Shown piece by piece: positions 1-8,673 of a stretch of DNA of 64,000 bases; within the stretch, counting starts at the first letter, position 1, and each line of letters begins with the position of its first letter. The position numbers and the translations under genes were made by a program. Origin of the DNA: Bacteroidales bacterium UBA6397 (lineage in GTDB: Bacteria > Bacteroidota > Bacteroidia > Bacteroidales > UBA932); NCBI GenBank assembly GCA_002439875.1, contig DJQB01000002.1, positions 140,336 through 204,335 of the forward strand, given 5' to 3'. The notes beneath the pieces were generated by a model, which saw only the letters and a program-made list of their open reading frames with translations, had not been told where the DNA came from and made no database searches.

Positions 1-1341
1 ATTGTCGCGACTATCGCTTTCGGAATGGGAATCGATAAGCCTGACATCCGTTTTGTAATTCATTATGACATTCCTAAGAGCATCGAGGGCTACTATCAGG
101 AGACCGGTCGCGCCGGCAGGGACGGGGAGGATGCCGAGTGCATAACCTACTACAGCTACAAGGACATCCGCAAGCTGGAAAAATTCATGCAGGGCAAGCC
201 GGTCTCAGAGCAGGAGATAGGACGCCAGCTGCTGATGGACACCGTAGCCTACGCCGAGTCGGGGATGTGCCGCAGAAGATTGCTTCTGAACTATTTCGGC
301 GAGAATTATCCTAAGGACAACTGTGGACTTTGCGACAACTGTGTCAATCCCAAAGCGACATTTGACGGTCGTAAGGAGATGTGTCTGGTGATAAGGCTCA
401 TAAAGTCTCTTCCGGAACATTTCAAGATCGAGCACCTGGCATCGGTGTTGGCCGGTCAGGACAACGCGTTGATCAAATCCTACCGCCACGACACTTTCCC
501 TCTGTTCGGCTCGGGGAGCGGTCACAGTGTGAATTTCTGGTGCGCGGTCATCCACCAAGGGCTTGTCATGCATTTTCTTGAGAAGGAAATCGAGTCCTAC
601 GGGCTGATCTATGTCACCGCGAAAGGCGAGGAGTTCCTAAGCAGTCCTTATGAGGTGCTTCTTGTTGAAGACAGGGTCTTCAAGGGTAAAGGCACCGATG
701 ACGAGGATGATGAGGACACCCCGTCTCCAGCCATGAGGGGCGGAGGTGGAGACGCTGCCCTCCTGTCAATGCTGAAGAACCTCAGGAAGGACATGTCAAA
801 GAGGCTGAATCTACAGCCATGGATCATTTTCGGCGATCCTGCCTTGGAGGACATGTCGATTCTCTATCCAGTCACTTACGATGAACTCCACAACTGTCAG
901 GGTGTCGGTGAGGGCAAGGCCAGAAAATACGGCAGAGAGTTCATCGACCTGATCCGCAGGTATGTTGGCGAGAACGACATCACCAGACCGGAGGACTTTG
1001 TCGTCAAGTCGGCACCGACCAAGAGTGCCGACAAGATATTCATAATCCAGAGTGTCGACAGGCGGATGTCTCTTGAGGACATCGCGGATGCGAAGGGACT
1101 TGAACTGGACGAGCTGATCGGGGAGATAGAAGGCATCGTGTCATCCGGAACCAAGCTGGATCTGAACTATTACATCGGCCAGGCGATCGACGATGAGGTG
1201 GTTGAGGATATTTATGAATATTTCAGAAGCGAGGCTACCTCTGATTCTGTCGAGGAGGCTGTCAAGGCTCTGGGAGTGGACTACGAGGAGATGGAGATCC
1301 GTCTTGTCAGAATAAAGTTTCTTTGTGAGATAGCTTCCTAG
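1..1341 (+). CDS. recQ: ATP-dependent DNA helicase RecQ, C-terminal part
   Basis: 3'-5' DNA helicase of recombination and repair, cut by the left edge of the window; the frame is open from base 1. The first codons encode the end of the helicase core (FGMGIDKPD, then QETGRAGRDG, motifs V and VI). Next comes the RecQ zinc module with four cysteines in CRRRLL...CGLCDNC (about residues 88-113 of the visible part), a winged-helix region, an acidic linker rich in Asp/Glu with a GGGG run (about 230-250), an HRDC domain (about 255-325), and a C-terminal helical helix-turn-helix extension typical of Bacteroidota RecQ. The stop codon overlaps the stop of the convergent gene in a shared CTAG. The family call is secure; the N-terminal ATPase lobe lies outside the window. 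Confidence 0.95.
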   Translation: MVATIAFGMGIDKPDIRFVIHYDIPKSIEGYYQETGRAGRDGEDAECITYYSYKDIRKLEKFMQGKPVSEQEIGRQLLMDTVAYAESGMCRRRLLLNYFGENYPKDNCGLCDNCVNPKATFDGRKEMCLVIRLIKSLPEHFKIEHLASVLAGQDNALIKSYRHDTFPLFGSGSGHSVNFWCAVIHQGLVMHFLEKEIESYGLIYVTAKGEEFLSSPYEVLLVEDRVFKGKGTDDEDDEDTPSPAMRGGGGDAALLSMLKNLRKDMSKRLNLQPWIIFGDPALEDMSILYPVTYDELHNCQGVGEGKARKYGREFIDLIRRYVGENDITRPEDFVVKSAPTKSADKIFIIQSVDRRMSLEDIADAKGLELDELIGEIEGIVSSGTKLDLNYYIGQAIDDEVVEDIYEYFRSEATSDSVEEAVKALGVDYEEMEIRLVRIKFLCEIAS

Positions 1342-2189
1342 ATGGTCACCATTTTCAACCTGCGTCCCTCGAAGTGACCGAGATGTCTGAACCCGAACGT
1401 CTTTAAGTACTGCGCGAAGTAGTCGAATCTGTCTCCGACCTGTTCAGGTGTGTGCGAGTCTGACCCTATGCAGATGATCTCGCCGCCGAGTTCAATGTAC
1501 CTTATCAGAATGTCCCTGTCAAGCCGCGGCGTACGCAATCCGTAAGTCTTGTAACTTTTGGTGTTGATTTCCAACCCTTTCCCATTCTCGATCAAGTACT
1601 TGAAGATCTCGTCGAACAGCCCCGGAAAGTCCCGGTACAGAACACTTTCCTTCGGGTAAGGGGCGTAGCGCGCCACATAGTCGAAATGTCCCATTATGTC
1701 GAAATCCCCGAGCCATCTCATCTCCCGAAGGATGGTCTCAAGGTAACGCCCATAGGCCTCCTTCCAGTTCTTACCTTTGTAGTACGTACCGAAATAGGGG
1801 TCGGTGTCCTCAAGGTAGTGGACTGAGGCGATGATCTGGTCGAACTTGTGTTTTGAGAGAAGTTCCCTGGTCTTGTCGTGGTTCTTTTCTCCAAGCCCCA
1901 ATTCTATTCCTTTGAATATCTTGAATTTCCGTGACGCCCCTTTCCCGAAAGCCCCGTCTGCGGCCAGACCGTTCACCCTGTCTATCTCCTCCTGCTGTGC
2001 CTCAACATCGAAAACTTCGCTGACCACAGGCTCGAACTCTTCCTTCATCTTCGGGACATAGAAATCACAATGATCGGTGAAACATATTCCTCCGAAACCT
2101 TTTTCCGCCGCGGCCTCCGCACTTTTTTCAACGGTCGTTCCCTCTCCGTCGAAAGAGAATTGGCTATGATTGTGTGTATCGAAAAACAT
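1338..2189 (-). CDS. PHP-family phosphatase (histidinol-phosphatase type)
   Basis: Predicted metal-dependent PHP phosphoesterase of 283 residues, resembling HisK-type histidinol-phosphate phosphatases. The N-terminal DTHNHS motif supplies the first metal ligands, and further PHP motifs are visible as FTDHCDF, ASVHYLE, GHFDYVARY and GSDSHTPEQVG near the C terminus. I start at the ATG at 2189; a GTG two codons upstream would add two residues, but the ATG places the HxH motif right at the N terminus as usual in the family. The gene converges on recQ with overlapping stop codons. No his genes are nearby, so the substrate is inferred from family only; a different phosphoester substrate is possible. 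Confidence 0.85.
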   Translation of the reverse strand: MFFDTHNHSQFSFDGEGTTVEKSAEAAAEKGFGGICFTDHCDFYVPKMKEEFEPVVSEVFDVEAQQEEIDRVNGLAADGAFGKGASRKFKIFKGIELGLGEKNHDKTRELLSKHKFDQIIASVHYLEDTDPYFGTYYKGKNWKEAYGRYLETILREMRWLGDFDIMGHFDYVARYAPYPKESVLYRDFPGLFDEIFKYLIENGKGLEINTKSYKTYGLRTPRLDRDILIRYIELGGEIICIGSDSHTPEQVGDRFDYFAQYLKTFGFRHLGHFEGRRLKMVTI

Positions 2190-2240
2190 AGGCACGAATA
2201 TAGCATTTTTTACTTAAATTTGTAATTTGTATTAAAGAAT

Positions 2241-2888
2241 ATGATTATGTTCACATTTGGCTACAAATCTTCATTCAGCAGTATCCTCAGGGCGCTGGCT
2301 GCCATCGGCATAGGCCTGGTGATGATTTTTGACAATGCGGCTTCGGTGACTGTGGTTAAGGTCATCGCGGCTTTCCTGCTGGCCTCAGGGCTCGTGTCTT
2401 TGGTTTACGGCTTCATTCGCAACAAAAGGGATGGAGTGCTTCCGTTGATGGCGGTTAACGCTGTCGTTGACTTGATTTTGGGTCTGTTGCTATTCCTTAA
2501 TCCTGTCTGGGTGGCCGGCTTCATTGTCACGCTGGTAGGAATTGTACTGATCCTTTTCGGTGGCATTCAGTTGATTGCCTTGGCGGGGACATTGTCCCTT
2601 CTCGGAGCCGGGTTCTCCACATTGATTCTTTCGATCTGTGCGGTGATCGGAGGGGCTTTTCTCCTCTTCAATCCGTTCGGAGAGAGGATCATGAGTATCT
2701 GCGCCGGAAGTTTTCTGCTCCTTTACGGAGTCTCCGAGTTGATCTCCTCATGGCGGATCCGCAAGGCCAAAGAGGCGTACGAGATCCGTTTCAATACAAC
2801 GCAGGAGGCTCAGCCAGAGCAGGATGTGATTGAAACTTCAGGTTTGGACGATGCCAAGGAAGTGAACTACACAAAGATGGACGAATAG
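2241..2888 (+). CDS. HdeD-family (DUF308) membrane protein
   Basis: Integral inner-membrane protein of 215 residues with about six hydrophobic segments between residues 12 and 180, built from repeated pairs of helices with short polar turns (for example around NKRDG), followed by a charged cytoplasmic-looking tail. This layout and the Gly-rich helices match the HdeD/DUF308 family, known in enterobacteria for acid resistance; the role in Bacteroidota is unknown. ATG is at 2241, with another in frame at 2247. It ends 2 bases before dnaG, so the two are likely co-transcribed. Function is not inferable beyond a membrane protein. Confidence 0.75.
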   Translation: MIMFTFGYKSSFSSILRALAAIGIGLVMIFDNAASVTVVKVIAAFLLASGLVSLVYGFIRNKRDGVLPLMAVNAVVDLILGLLLFLNPVWVAGFIVTLVGIVLILFGGIQLIALAGTLSLLGAGFSTLILSICAVIGGAFLLFNPFGERIMSICAGSFLLLYGVSELISSWRIRKAKEAYEIRFNTTQEAQPEQDVIETSGLDDAKEVNYTKMDE

Positions 2889-2890
2889 GA

Positions 2891-4933
2891 ATGATTCCAC
2901 GGGAAACGGTGCAGAAGATTCTTGACGCCGCGCGTGTCGAGGAGGTGATAGGCGACTTCGTGACTCTGAGAAAACGCGGGGCCGACCTTTGGGCATGCTG
3001 TCCGTTCCATGGTGAGAAGACACCGTCATTCCATGTTATTCCATCCAAAGGGCAGTATTACTGTTTCGGTTGTCACAAGGGCGGCTCTGCTGTCGGGTTC
3101 ATTATGGACTATGAGCATTTGTCCTATGTGGAGGCGCTGCGGTACCTCGCCAGGAGGTACAACATCGAAATAGTCGAGAAGGAGGAGACTGCCGAGGACA
3201 TAGCGAACCGTCAGCGGAACGAGAGTCTGCTGCTGGTCTCTGAATATGCCGGCAATTTCTTCAAAGAGCAGTTGCGTACCGATGAGGGACGGGCTGTGGG
3301 CCTAGAATATTTCCATTCGCGTGGCTTGACAGACGCAACAATCGAGAAATACGGTCTTGGCTGGGCTCCTTCAAGCCGTCATGCGTTGACGGATGCGGCC
3401 AAGGCGGCCGGGTACAAGGATGAATATCTCCTTGAGACAGGTCTGTGTGCCGTTTATGATTCGGACAGAAGCCTGCACGACAGGTTCTACGACAGAGTTG
3501 TGTTCCCGATTCATTCGGTGAGCGGAAGGGTAATAGCCTTCGGGGCAAGGACTTTGAAGTCCAAGGAAGCCGGAAAACCTTATGCCAAGTATGTAAATTC
3601 CAAGGAATCGGATATTTACGTCAAGAACAAGTCTCTCTATGGCATCTGGTTCGCCAAGAACGAGATGGCCCGTAAGGACAAGTGCTACCTTGTCGAAGGT
3701 TATCTGGATGTCCTTTCGATGCACCAGCTCGGGATCACCAATGTGGTGGCCTCCAGCGGCACGGCCTTGACGGAAGGCCAGATAGAACTCATAAAGAGAT
3801 TCACTCAGAACGTCACGATCATGTACGACGGGGATTCCGCCGGGATTCATGCCGCTTTGAGGGGAATCGACATGTTCCTGCGTGAGGGAATGAATGTGAA
3901 GGTCGTGCTGATTCCGGACGGGGACGATCCGGATTCATATTCCCGAAAACACTCTTTGGCTGAGGTTGAGGAGTTCCTTGCCGGTGCTGAGATGGATTTT
4001 GTGGATTTCAAGTCCTCGCTGTTGATGAAGGACACTGCAAATGATCCTTTGAAGCGGGCCGAGATGATCAACGACATCGCGGACACAATCGCGGACATCC
4101 CTGATGCCGTAAAGCGTTCTGTCTATGTTGATTTCCTGAGTGACAAGTTTGAGATCCGGCGGGACATTCTTGATGAAAGGATCGGGGCCACTCGCTCCAA
4201 GAGGCTTATGGAGGAGAAAAAGGCTGCTGACCGTGAAAGACGTCAGGCTCAGACGGCGCCAGTGGCTTCGGCTGGCTCAGCTACCGATGCTGCTCCGGTG
4301 GCTGAGCCCGCCGAAGCCACAGAAGCACTGGTTCAGCGTACCGGCCTGGATGCCTTGATTGACAACCGCATCATGGCCACCGCTGAGCGTGATCTTATGA
4401 GCTTTATCCTCACCTACGGTACCACGAAACTGGAGTTTCAGAGCGATTCGGACTTCTATTCCGGTTCGGACGAGGATGCGCTGACCGTCTTTGATTTCAT
4501 TTGTCAGGCCTTGGAAGGGGACGATTCCCGGTTTGCCAACACTGTGCTCAGGAATGCGTACGATGCTTATTCCAAGGATTACTATGAGGGCTATTCCCAG
4601 GAGGAGATAGTGAAGCATCTGATGGACGGTGAGGACAGGGATGTTGCCTATGTGGCCGCCCAACTGTCAACGGATGAGAAGTACGATCTGTCGGTTAAGC
4701 ATCTGCGGCAGTCCATGATGTCCAAAGTGTCGTGGCTGACGCTCTACGTACCGAAGGCGATTCTGGTCTTCCAGCAGAGCCGTATGGAGAACAGGGACAG
4801 CGAGTTGAAGGAAGAACTCAGGGCGGCGCAGTCCGTTTCAGACGGCGACCGTGAGATGGAGATAATGCAGGAGATGCTGAAGGTGCAGAAGGCACTTAAA
4901 ATGGTGAAAGTCAGATTGGGAAGAGAAAAATAA
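2891..4933 (+). CDS. dnaG: DNA primase DnaG
   Basis: Synthesises RNA primers at the replication fork. The N-terminal CHC2 zinc finger is complete (C37, H40, C58, C61, in CPFH and CFGC). The catalytic core has the Toprim motifs EGYLDV (about residue 268), YDGDSAG (about 311) and the acidic DDPDSY. The C-terminal part (about 490-680) is the helicase-binding region, divergent as usual. At 680 residues it is longer than E. coli DnaG but normal for Bacteroidota. An Ala/Glu-rich linker (about residues 458-477) is encoded by a nearly perfect DNA palindrome, listed separately. It starts 2 bases after the upstream membrane protein and ends 5 bases before metG, so the three form a run. Confidence 0.97.
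   Translation: MIPRETVQKILDAARVEEVIGDFVTLRKRGADLWACCPFHGEKTPSFHVIPSKGQYYCFGCHKGGSAVGFIMDYEHLSYVEALRYLARRYNIEIVEKEETAEDIANRQRNESLLLVSEYAGNFFKEQLRTDEGRAVGLEYFHSRGLTDATIEKYGLGWAPSSRHALTDAAKAAGYKDEYLLETGLCAVYDSDRSLHDRFYDRVVFPIHSVSGRVIAFGARTLKSKEAGKPYAKYVNSKESDIYVKNKSLYGIWFAKNEMARKDKCYLVEGYLDVLSMHQLGITNVVASSGTALTEGQIELIKRFTQNVTIMYDGDSAGIHAALRGIDMFLREGMNVKVVLIPDGDDPDSYSRKHSLAEVEEFLAGAEMDFVDFKSSLLMKDTANDPLKRAEMINDIADTIADIPDAVKRSVYVDFLSDKFEIRRDILDERIGATRSKRLMEEKKAADRERRQAQTAPVASAGSATDAAPVAEPAEATEALVQRTGLDALIDNRIMATAERDLMSFILTYGTTKLEFQSDSDFYSGSDEDALTVFDFICQALEGDDSRFANTVLRNAYDAYSKDYYEGYSQEEIVKHLMDGEDRDVAYVAAQLSTDEKYDLSVKHLRQSMMSKVSWLTLYVPKAILVFQQSRMENRDSELKEELRAAQSVSDGDREMEIMQEMLKVQKALKMVKVRLGREK
4262..4320. 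repeat. Inverted repeat inside dnaG (repeat family B)
   Basis: Two 20-base arms (4262-4281 and 4301-4320) are complementary at 19 of 20 positions, separated by 19 bases. The arms contain GCTTCGGC and GGCTCAGC, the same words that make up the dispersed intergenic palindromes at 46288, 52729, 60038 and 62078. The element is in frame and encodes a small Ala/Pro/Glu-rich linker between the primase core and the C-terminal domain, a place where an insertion would be tolerated. Confidence 0.7.
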
Positions 4934-4938
4934 TATTC

Positions 4939-7143
4939 ATGAATATGGAAAAGAAATTCAAGAGAACACTTGTGACCTGTGCGTTGCCTTATGCCAACGG
5001 ACCGGTTCACATCGGGCATTTGGCCGGGGTGTATGTGCCGGCGGACATCTATGTCCGGTACCTTAGGATGAGGGGAGAGGATGTGCTTTACATCTGCGGA
5101 AGCGATGAGCACGGAGTCCCGATCACAATCAAGGCCCGCAAGGAGGGCTGCACTCCTCAGGACATCGTTGACAGCTACCACAAACTCATAAAGGATTCGT
5201 TCACCGGTCTGGGGATCAACTTTGACATCTATGGCCGCACGACCTCGAAGGTGCACGAGAAGAACGCTTCGGCGTTCTTCCGCAAGTTGTACGATGAGGG
5301 CAAGTTCATCACAAAGGAATCCGAACAGTACTACGATCCTGAGGCCAAACAGTTCCTCGCCGACCGTTACATCATGGGTACCTGTCCCAAGTGTGGCAAT
5401 CCGGATGCCTATGGTGATCAATGCGAGAAGTGCGGAAGCACGTTGAGTCCAGAAGAACTGATCAATCCTAGGTCAAAACTCAGTGGTGCTGAGCCTATCA
5501 AGAAGAAGACTACTCACTGGTATCTTCCTCTGGATCAGTACGAGCCGTGGCTTCGTGTGTGGATACTTGAACAGCACAAGGAGTGGAGGAGCAATGTCTA
5601 TGGCCAGTGCAAGAGTTGGATCGACGGCGGTTTGCAGCCTCGTGCCGTGAGCCGTGATCTTGACTGGGGCGTGCCGGTTCCTGTGGAGGGAGCCGAGGGC
5701 AAGGTGCTCTACGTCTGGTTCGACGCTCCGATCGGGTATATTTCCAACACCCAGGAACTTCTTCCGCAGTCGTGGGAGAAATGGTGGAAGAGCGAGGACA
5801 CCCGTCTTGTGCATTTCATCGGCAAGGACAACATCGTGTTCCACTGCATCGTGTTCCCTTCGATGCTCAAGGCCTACGGGGACGGCTATATCCTTCCGGA
5901 CAACGTGCCGGCCAACGAGTTCCTCAACCTAGAGGGCGACAAGATCTCCACGTCCCGCAACTGGGCCGTATGGGCTCATGAATATCTGGAGCAGTTCCCT
6001 GGAAAGCAGGATGTCATGAGGTACGTCCTGACGGCCAACGCTCCTGAGACAAAGGACAATGATTTCAGCTGGAAGGATTTCCAGACGCGTAACAACAGTG
6101 AGTTGGTCGCCATATTCGGAAATTTTGTAAACCGCGCCATTGTGCTCACCCATAAATATTTCGATGGGAAGGTCCCTGCGCGTGGAGAACTTCAGGAAGT
6201 TGACAAGGTGGCTCTTGCCGAGATTCCGGCGCTTAAAGTTTCGCTGGAGAGGAATCTTGACGGCTTCCATTTCCGTGAGGCTCTGAAGGACGCCATGTCG
6301 ATCGCCCGTGTGGGCAACAAGTACATTTCCGACACGGAGCCTTGGAAGGTTGCCAAGACAGACATGGAGCGTTGTGCGACCATCCTCAATGTCAGCCTTC
6401 AAATCTGCGCTGATCTAGCGATTGCCTTTGAGCCATTCACTCCGTTCGCAGCCGAGAAGCTTCGCAAGATGCTTGGAGTCTGCCTCTGCGCGGGAACAGA
6501 CCATCGTAAGGGAGAGCAGGAGACCGCCAACACCTACAAGGAAGGCGAGTGCGCCGCTCTGCACACGGTGTCAGCCTCGGGCGTTGAACAGCAACCGAAT
6601 TGTTCTGGCGCCGGCAAATGCGTGTGCCTCGGCTGGGATGTTCTTGGCAATGACAACCTTATCCCGGTAGGCCACGAGATTGGTGCTGCAGAGTTGCTGT
6701 TCGCTAAAGTTGAGGATGAGGCCATAAACGCCCAACTTGCACGTCTTGACGCCATCCGTGCCGAGAGAGAGGCCGCCGAGAAGGCTGAGGCAGCGAAGAA
6801 GGTACTCCCTCAGAAGGCAGAGTGCAGTTTCGACGACTTTGAGAAGATGGACATCCGCACGGCCACCGTGCTTGCGGCAGAGCGTGTGCCGAAGACTGAC
6901 AAACTTCTGAAACTCAGTATTGACACAGGCATCGACAAGAGGACCATTGTCTCCGGAATCGCTGAATATTACTCCCCTGAGGAGATGGTAGGCAAACAGA
7001 TCTGCATCCTTGCCAACCTTCAGCCAAGGACAATCCGTGGGATCGAGTCCCGCGGAATGATCCTAATGGCCAAACAGGGGGATGGCAAGATGAGGTTCAT
7101 CACCCCTGCTGAGGTTCTGGCTAATGGTGCTGTTGTGGGATAA
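4939..7143 (+). CDS. metG: Methionyl-tRNA synthetase
   Basis: Charges tRNA-Met; 734 residues. The class I signature is HIGH (residues 24-27) and the KMSKS loop is KISTS (335-339). Zinc-binding cysteine pairs CPKC and CEKC occur at about 149-165. The C terminus (about 630-734) is an EMAP-II/Trbp111-like tRNA-binding domain starting at FEKMDIRTATV. Between the anticodon-binding domain and the conserved GW(D) block sits an unusual insert of about 50 residues (about 515-564, nt 6481-6630) with six cysteines, discussed as a finding. ATG at 4939 and at 4945 are both plausible starts. The gene follows dnaG by 5 bases. Confidence 0.97.
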   Translation: MNMEKKFKRTLVTCALPYANGPVHIGHLAGVYVPADIYVRYLRMRGEDVLYICGSDEHGVPITIKARKEGCTPQDIVDSYHKLIKDSFTGLGINFDIYGRTTSKVHEKNASAFFRKLYDEGKFITKESEQYYDPEAKQFLADRYIMGTCPKCGNPDAYGDQCEKCGSTLSPEELINPRSKLSGAEPIKKKTTHWYLPLDQYEPWLRVWILEQHKEWRSNVYGQCKSWIDGGLQPRAVSRDLDWGVPVPVEGAEGKVLYVWFDAPIGYISNTQELLPQSWEKWWKSEDTRLVHFIGKDNIVFHCIVFPSMLKAYGDGYILPDNVPANEFLNLEGDKISTSRNWAVWAHEYLEQFPGKQDVMRYVLTANAPETKDNDFSWKDFQTRNNSELVAIFGNFVNRAIVLTHKYFDGKVPARGELQEVDKVALAEIPALKVSLERNLDGFHFREALKDAMSIARVGNKYISDTEPWKVAKTDMERCATILNVSLQICADLAIAFEPFTPFAAEKLRKMLGVCLCAGTDHRKGEQETANTYKEGECAALHTVSASGVEQQPNCSGAGKCVCLGWDVLGNDNLIPVGHEIGAAELLFAKVEDEAINAQLARLDAIRAEREAAEKAEAAKKVLPQKAECSFDDFEKMDIRTATVLAAERVPKTDKLLKLSIDTGIDKRTIVSGIAEYYSPEEMVGKQICILANLQPRTIRGIESRGMILMAKQGDGKMRFITPAEVLANGAVVG

Positions 7144-7164
7144 CATATTCACATAATTAATATT

Positions 7165-8298
7165 ATGAAAGGTATTTTTGCTTCATTCATTGCCGCGACC
7201 CTGGTGATGGGCTGCGCACAAAGTCCTACCCTTACAAAGTCAGGGCTGGATCCTAAGAATTTCGTTTCCGAACGTGACGGTGCCAAGACCGCGTTGTACA
7301 CTCTGACAAACAAATCCGGAATGGAAGTCTGCATCACTAATTTCGGTGGCAGGATTGTGTCAGTGATGGTTCCGGATCGCGATGGGAATTTCAAGGATGT
7401 TGTCCTTGGCTTCGACAAGGTGTCGGATTATTTCCCTGAGAACAACAAGACTGATTTCGGCGCCACCATCGGACGTTACGCCAATCGCATCCACGATGGA
7501 AAGTTTACACTTGATGGTGTTGAGTATCAGTTGCCTCAGAACAATTATGGCCATTGCCTTCACGGTGGCCCTGACGGTTGGCAGTACAAGGTCTACAATG
7601 TGCTTGAGGCCGATGCTTCACATCTGAAGTTGGAGTTGGTTTCTCCTGACGGGGATGCGAATTTCCCTGGCAAGGTGACTGCTGACGTGACCTTCACCCT
7701 CACCGAGGACAACAAGATTGACATCAGGTATTCTGCCACAACCGATGCCCCGACGATCATCAACATGACCAACCACTCGTACTTCAATCTCTCCGGGGAT
7801 CCGGCAAACCATCAGATCACGGCCGATTCGCTGTACATCAACGCCTCGAACTACACTCCTGTGGACTCAACGTTCATGACCACCGGCGAGATCGCTTCCG
7901 TGGAGGGCACTCCGTTTGATTTCAGGAAGATGAAACGGATTGGTGACGACATCGACTCTGACAATGAGCAGGTGCGCAACGGTCACGGCTTCGACCACAA
8001 CTGGGTTCTCGACACCAAGGGTGACGACACCGTTCTGGCAGCCGAGGTCTATTGCCCGGAGACAGGAATAGTCCTTAAGGAATATACCAACGAACCGGGC
8101 GTGCAGGTCTATGCCGGCAACTTCCTTGACGGCACCGTCACCGGCAAGAAGGGCGTTGTCTATGGCCACCGCACCGCCATCTGCCTTGAGTCCCAGAAGT
8201 ATCCTGACACCCCGAACAAGCCTGAGTGGCCGTCAGCCGTCCTTCGCCCTGGCGAGACCTACACCAGCCACTGCGTGTTCGCTTTCAGTGTGAGATAG
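7165..8298 (+). CDS. Aldose 1-epimerase, predicted lipoprotein
   Basis: Mutarotase interconverting alpha and beta anomers of aldohexoses; GalM family, 377 residues. It begins with a hydrophobic signal and a lipobox ending LVMGC, so it is probably exported and lipidated, as in many Bacteroidota mutarotases that serve periplasmic sugar breakdown. Family motifs are visible: GATIGRYANRI, the catalytic-region histidine in CLHGG, TNHSYFNLSG, and near the C terminus QVYAGNFLDG. It starts 21 bases after metG, with no galactose genes beside it, so the physiological sugar is unknown. A large palindromic element follows 40 bases after its stop. Confidence 0.92.
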   Translation: MKGIFASFIAATLVMGCAQSPTLTKSGLDPKNFVSERDGAKTALYTLTNKSGMEVCITNFGGRIVSVMVPDRDGNFKDVVLGFDKVSDYFPENNKTDFGATIGRYANRIHDGKFTLDGVEYQLPQNNYGHCLHGGPDGWQYKVYNVLEADASHLKLELVSPDGDANFPGKVTADVTFTLTEDNKIDIRYSATTDAPTIINMTNHSYFNLSGDPANHQITADSLYINASNYTPVDSTFMTTGEIASVEGTPFDFRKMKRIGDDIDSDNEQVRNGHGFDHNWVLDTKGDDTVLAAEVYCPETGIVLKEYTNEPGVQVYAGNFLDGTVTGKKGVVYGHRTAICLESQKYPDTPNKPEWPSAVLRPGETYTSHCVFAFSVR

Positions 8299-8341
8299 TT
8301 TTTAGGAATATATAGGATCAGAATTCGTTTAGATCCACCGG

Positions 8342-8412
8342 GCCGGAGGGGACTCCGGCGACCTGCGCTTCGCACCCTGTCCGGGTAAATGGTCGCCAGA
8401 GTTCTCTCCGGC
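8342..8412. repeat. Palindromic element A, copy 1
   Basis: Long hairpin with 22-base arms (8342-8363 and 8391-8412); all arm positions pair if three G-U wobbles are allowed. The loop carries a core (ACCTGCGCTTCGC, CCCTGTCCGGGTAAA, GGTCGCC) nearly identical to the cores of the elements at 10546 and 46192. The outer arm sequences differ between copies. There is no T tract, so it is not an ordinary terminator. It lies between galM and the small ORF. Confidence 0.75.
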
Positions 8413-8464
8413 TTAGGGAATAGTGGACATCTAGTCACAACATATCGAAACTCTGACGTTTGGA

Positions 8465-8496
8465 TTTGGAACTTCAAGAATTTGTTTGTATCTTTG
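8465..8496 (+). promoter_or_regulatory. Predicted sigma-ABfr-type promoter
   Basis: TTTG at 8465-8468, 20 bases, then TATCTTTG at 8489-8496, an exact match to the Bacteroidota -33/-7 pattern TTTG-N19..23-TAnnTTTG. A start near 8500 would give a short leader ahead of the ATG at 8515, so it should drive the small ORF and the lipoprotein gene behind it. Confidence 0.65.
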
Positions 8497-8514
8497 CTAA
8501 GTAACTAATAATTA

Positions 8515-8662
8515 ATGAATATGCAATGGGGGGGGGGTAAAGAACGAACACTATGAGACTCCGGTCGCGAATGTAATTGAGATGGTTCCAGACACCTATT
8601 TCACATGTACAGAATCTATTCGTCAGGGTGAAGATCAAGGCTGGTATGAGGAAACTTTTTAA
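8515..8662 (+). pseudogene. Small peptide ORF interrupted by a G10 tract
   Basis: Directly behind a good promoter, ATG (8515, or 8521) runs into ten consecutive G (8528-8537). As written, the frame stops at TGA 8554-8556 after 13 codons. With nine or twelve G, the reading continues through NEHYETPVANVIEM, PDTYFTCTESIRQGEDQGW and YEETF to TAA at 8660-8662, about 47 residues. The downstream part looks like the small Bacteroidales peptides with a YExPxxxVIE motif often found ahead of lipoprotein genes. The lipoprotein starts 11 bases later. It may be a phase-variable ORF, a recent pseudogene, or a homopolymer sequencing error; these cannot be separated here. Confidence 0.6.
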
Positions 8663-8673
8663 TATAACCTATT

